From a candidate division WWE3 bacterium RIFOXYC2_FULL_42_13 (GTDB lineage: Bacteria; Patescibacteriota; WWE3; UBA101185; UBA10185), in assembly GCA_001773255.1 (NCBI GenBank), contig MEWF01000010.1, positions 17,938 to 39,812 of the forward strand: a stretch of 21,875 nucleotides of DNA, written 5' to 3'. A model generated the notes under the pieces. The model ran no database searches, was not told the origin of the DNA, and saw only the letters and a program-made list of their open reading frames with translations. The first letter of the stretch is position 1, and each line of letters opens with the position of its first letter. Positions 21,222-21,875 of this stretch are shown piece by piece. Made by a program: the position numbers and the translations under genes.

Positions 21222-21875
21222 ATGCCCAAGTCCCCCGTTAATAACGATATTGAGAAAATCGCCCTCATTGCCAATGATCTGAGGGAAGAAGTTGTGAAGA
21301 TGCTCCTTGAAGCCGGAAGCGGACACCCCGCAGGAGCACTCGGAATGGCAGATATTTTCGCCGCTCTTTATTTCAAAATACTGAACGCAGACCCCAAAAA
21401 TCCCGCGGACCCCGACAGAGACCGGCTCGTGCTTTCCAACGGGCACATCTGTCCCATCCTCTACGCCACCCTAGCGGAAAAAGGATTCTTCCCGAAAAAA
21501 GACCTCAAACAACTGAGAAAACTTAATTCTAATTTGCAGGGACACCCAAAGTACGGCGCCCTTCCGGGTATAGAAAACTCCGGCGGCTCTCTTGGCCAGG
21601 GTCTGTCTCAGGCCGCAGGAATGGCGATGGCGGCGAAAATCCAAAATAAACCATACCGTGTATACTGTGTTACCGGAGACGGAGAAATGCAGGAAGGACA
21701 AATATGGGAAGCAACGATGTTTGCTCCGAATAAGAAACTGGACAACCTCACATGGATAATTGACAGAAACAATATTCAAATAGGCGGGCACACCGAAGAT
21801 GTTATGCCTCTGGAAAATCTCCGCAATAAACTTGAAAGTTTCAACTGGTACGTGGTAGAAATTGACGGGCACAAT
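21222..21875 (+). CDS. tkt: transketolase, N-terminal thiamine-diphosphate domain (partial, runs off window)
   Basis: 218 codons are visible and the frame is open to the edge. Motifs are SGHPAGALGMADIFAALYF, DRLVLSNGHICPILYATL, GSLGQGLSQAAGMAMA, and the ThDP/Mg site GDGEMQEGQIWEA followed by LTWIIDRNNIQIGG. Transketolase moves two-carbon units between ketose and aldose phosphates, the core of the non-oxidative pentose-phosphate pathway, and so joins rpiB and rpe upstream. ATG 21222 has a two-box promoter 7 nt upstream. I cannot tell whether the gene is full length (~620-660 aa) or the split N-terminal subunit (~280 aa) common in archaea and several CPR lineages. Reverse-strand open frames across it are shadows. 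Confidence 0.95.
   Translation, partial: MPKSPVNNDIEKIALIANDLREEVVKMLLEAGSGHPAGALGMADIFAALYFKILNADPKNPADPDRDRLVLSNGHICPILYATLAEKGFFPKKDLKQLRKLNSNLQGHPKYGALPGIENSGGSLGQGLSQAAGMAMAAKIQNKPYRVYCVTGDGEMQEGQIWEATMFAPNKKLDNLTWIIDRNNIQIGGHTEDVMPLENLRNKLESFNWYVVEIDGHN

Noticed and set aside
21213..21872. Minus-strand frames (21213-21446, 21471-21872)
   Set aside because: They are antisense shadows of the transketolase gene, whose plus-strand frame is open with clear ThDP motifs.

Overview
The window looks like a chromosomal segment from a Candidate Phyla Radiation (Patescibacteria) bacterium, most likely on the Microgenomates/WWE3 side. The sequence reasons are a short 16S rRNA (about 1,436 nt) with substitutions under the 27F and 515F primer sites, compact genes with 4-8 bp overlaps, an archaeal-type ATP-dependent DNA ligase, a pyruvoyl-type polyamine enzyme fusion, and several small conserved-looking proteins of unknown function. 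TGA works as a stop codon throughout, so this is not the Gracilibacteria code. The phylum assignment is inference. No mobile element, prophage or CRISPR array is visible.

Region 1 (1-5,600) holds the ribosomal RNA genes, transcribed leftwards: 16S (3992-5427) and the first ~2 kb of 23S (1-2023), separated by almost 2 kb. This is not an ordinary rrn operon. The 16S has its own promoter, a 36-nt processing stem flanking it, a long structured trailer, and a bidirectional intrinsic terminator directly after the stem. Between the rRNAs lie a yvcK/cofD-like gene with its own promoter, tRNA-Ala(UGC) with a promoter candidate ahead of tRNA-Ala-23S, and tRNA-Ile(GAU) on the opposite strand with its own promoter.

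Region 2 (5,600-11,800) holds an 80-aa unknown protein with a perfect Shine-Dalgarno sequence, whose promoter overlaps the 16S promoter back to back. It is followed by a BpsA-SpeD polyamine fusion enzyme (minus strand), a secreted M23 peptidase with Asp-box repeats (plus), mnmA, a stand-alone HEPN-like protein and a membrane-anchored unknown protein (all minus).

Region 3 (11,847-17,644, plus strand) is a DNA-repair-rich stretch: a family 4 glycosyltransferase overlapping fpg/mutM, which overlaps recF, then a Fic-fold protein with a destroyed active site and a C-terminal winged helix, then the ATP-dependent DNA ligase.

Region 4 (17,648-21,875, plus strand) carries three small unknown proteins (two of them membrane proteins), lgt (lipoprotein diacylglyceryl transferase), rpiB-like, rpe-like and LOG-family genes joined by ATGA overlaps, then the N-terminal part of transketolase, which runs off the window. 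rpiB, rpe and tkt together point to a non-oxidative pentose-phosphate module feeding nucleotide synthesis.

A theme across the window is that genes at the head of transcription units have a -10-like hexamer about 6-8 nt before the start codon and no Shine-Dalgarno sequence, which predicts leaderless mRNAs. Genes inside operons instead use stop-start overlaps or weak Shine-Dalgarno sites.
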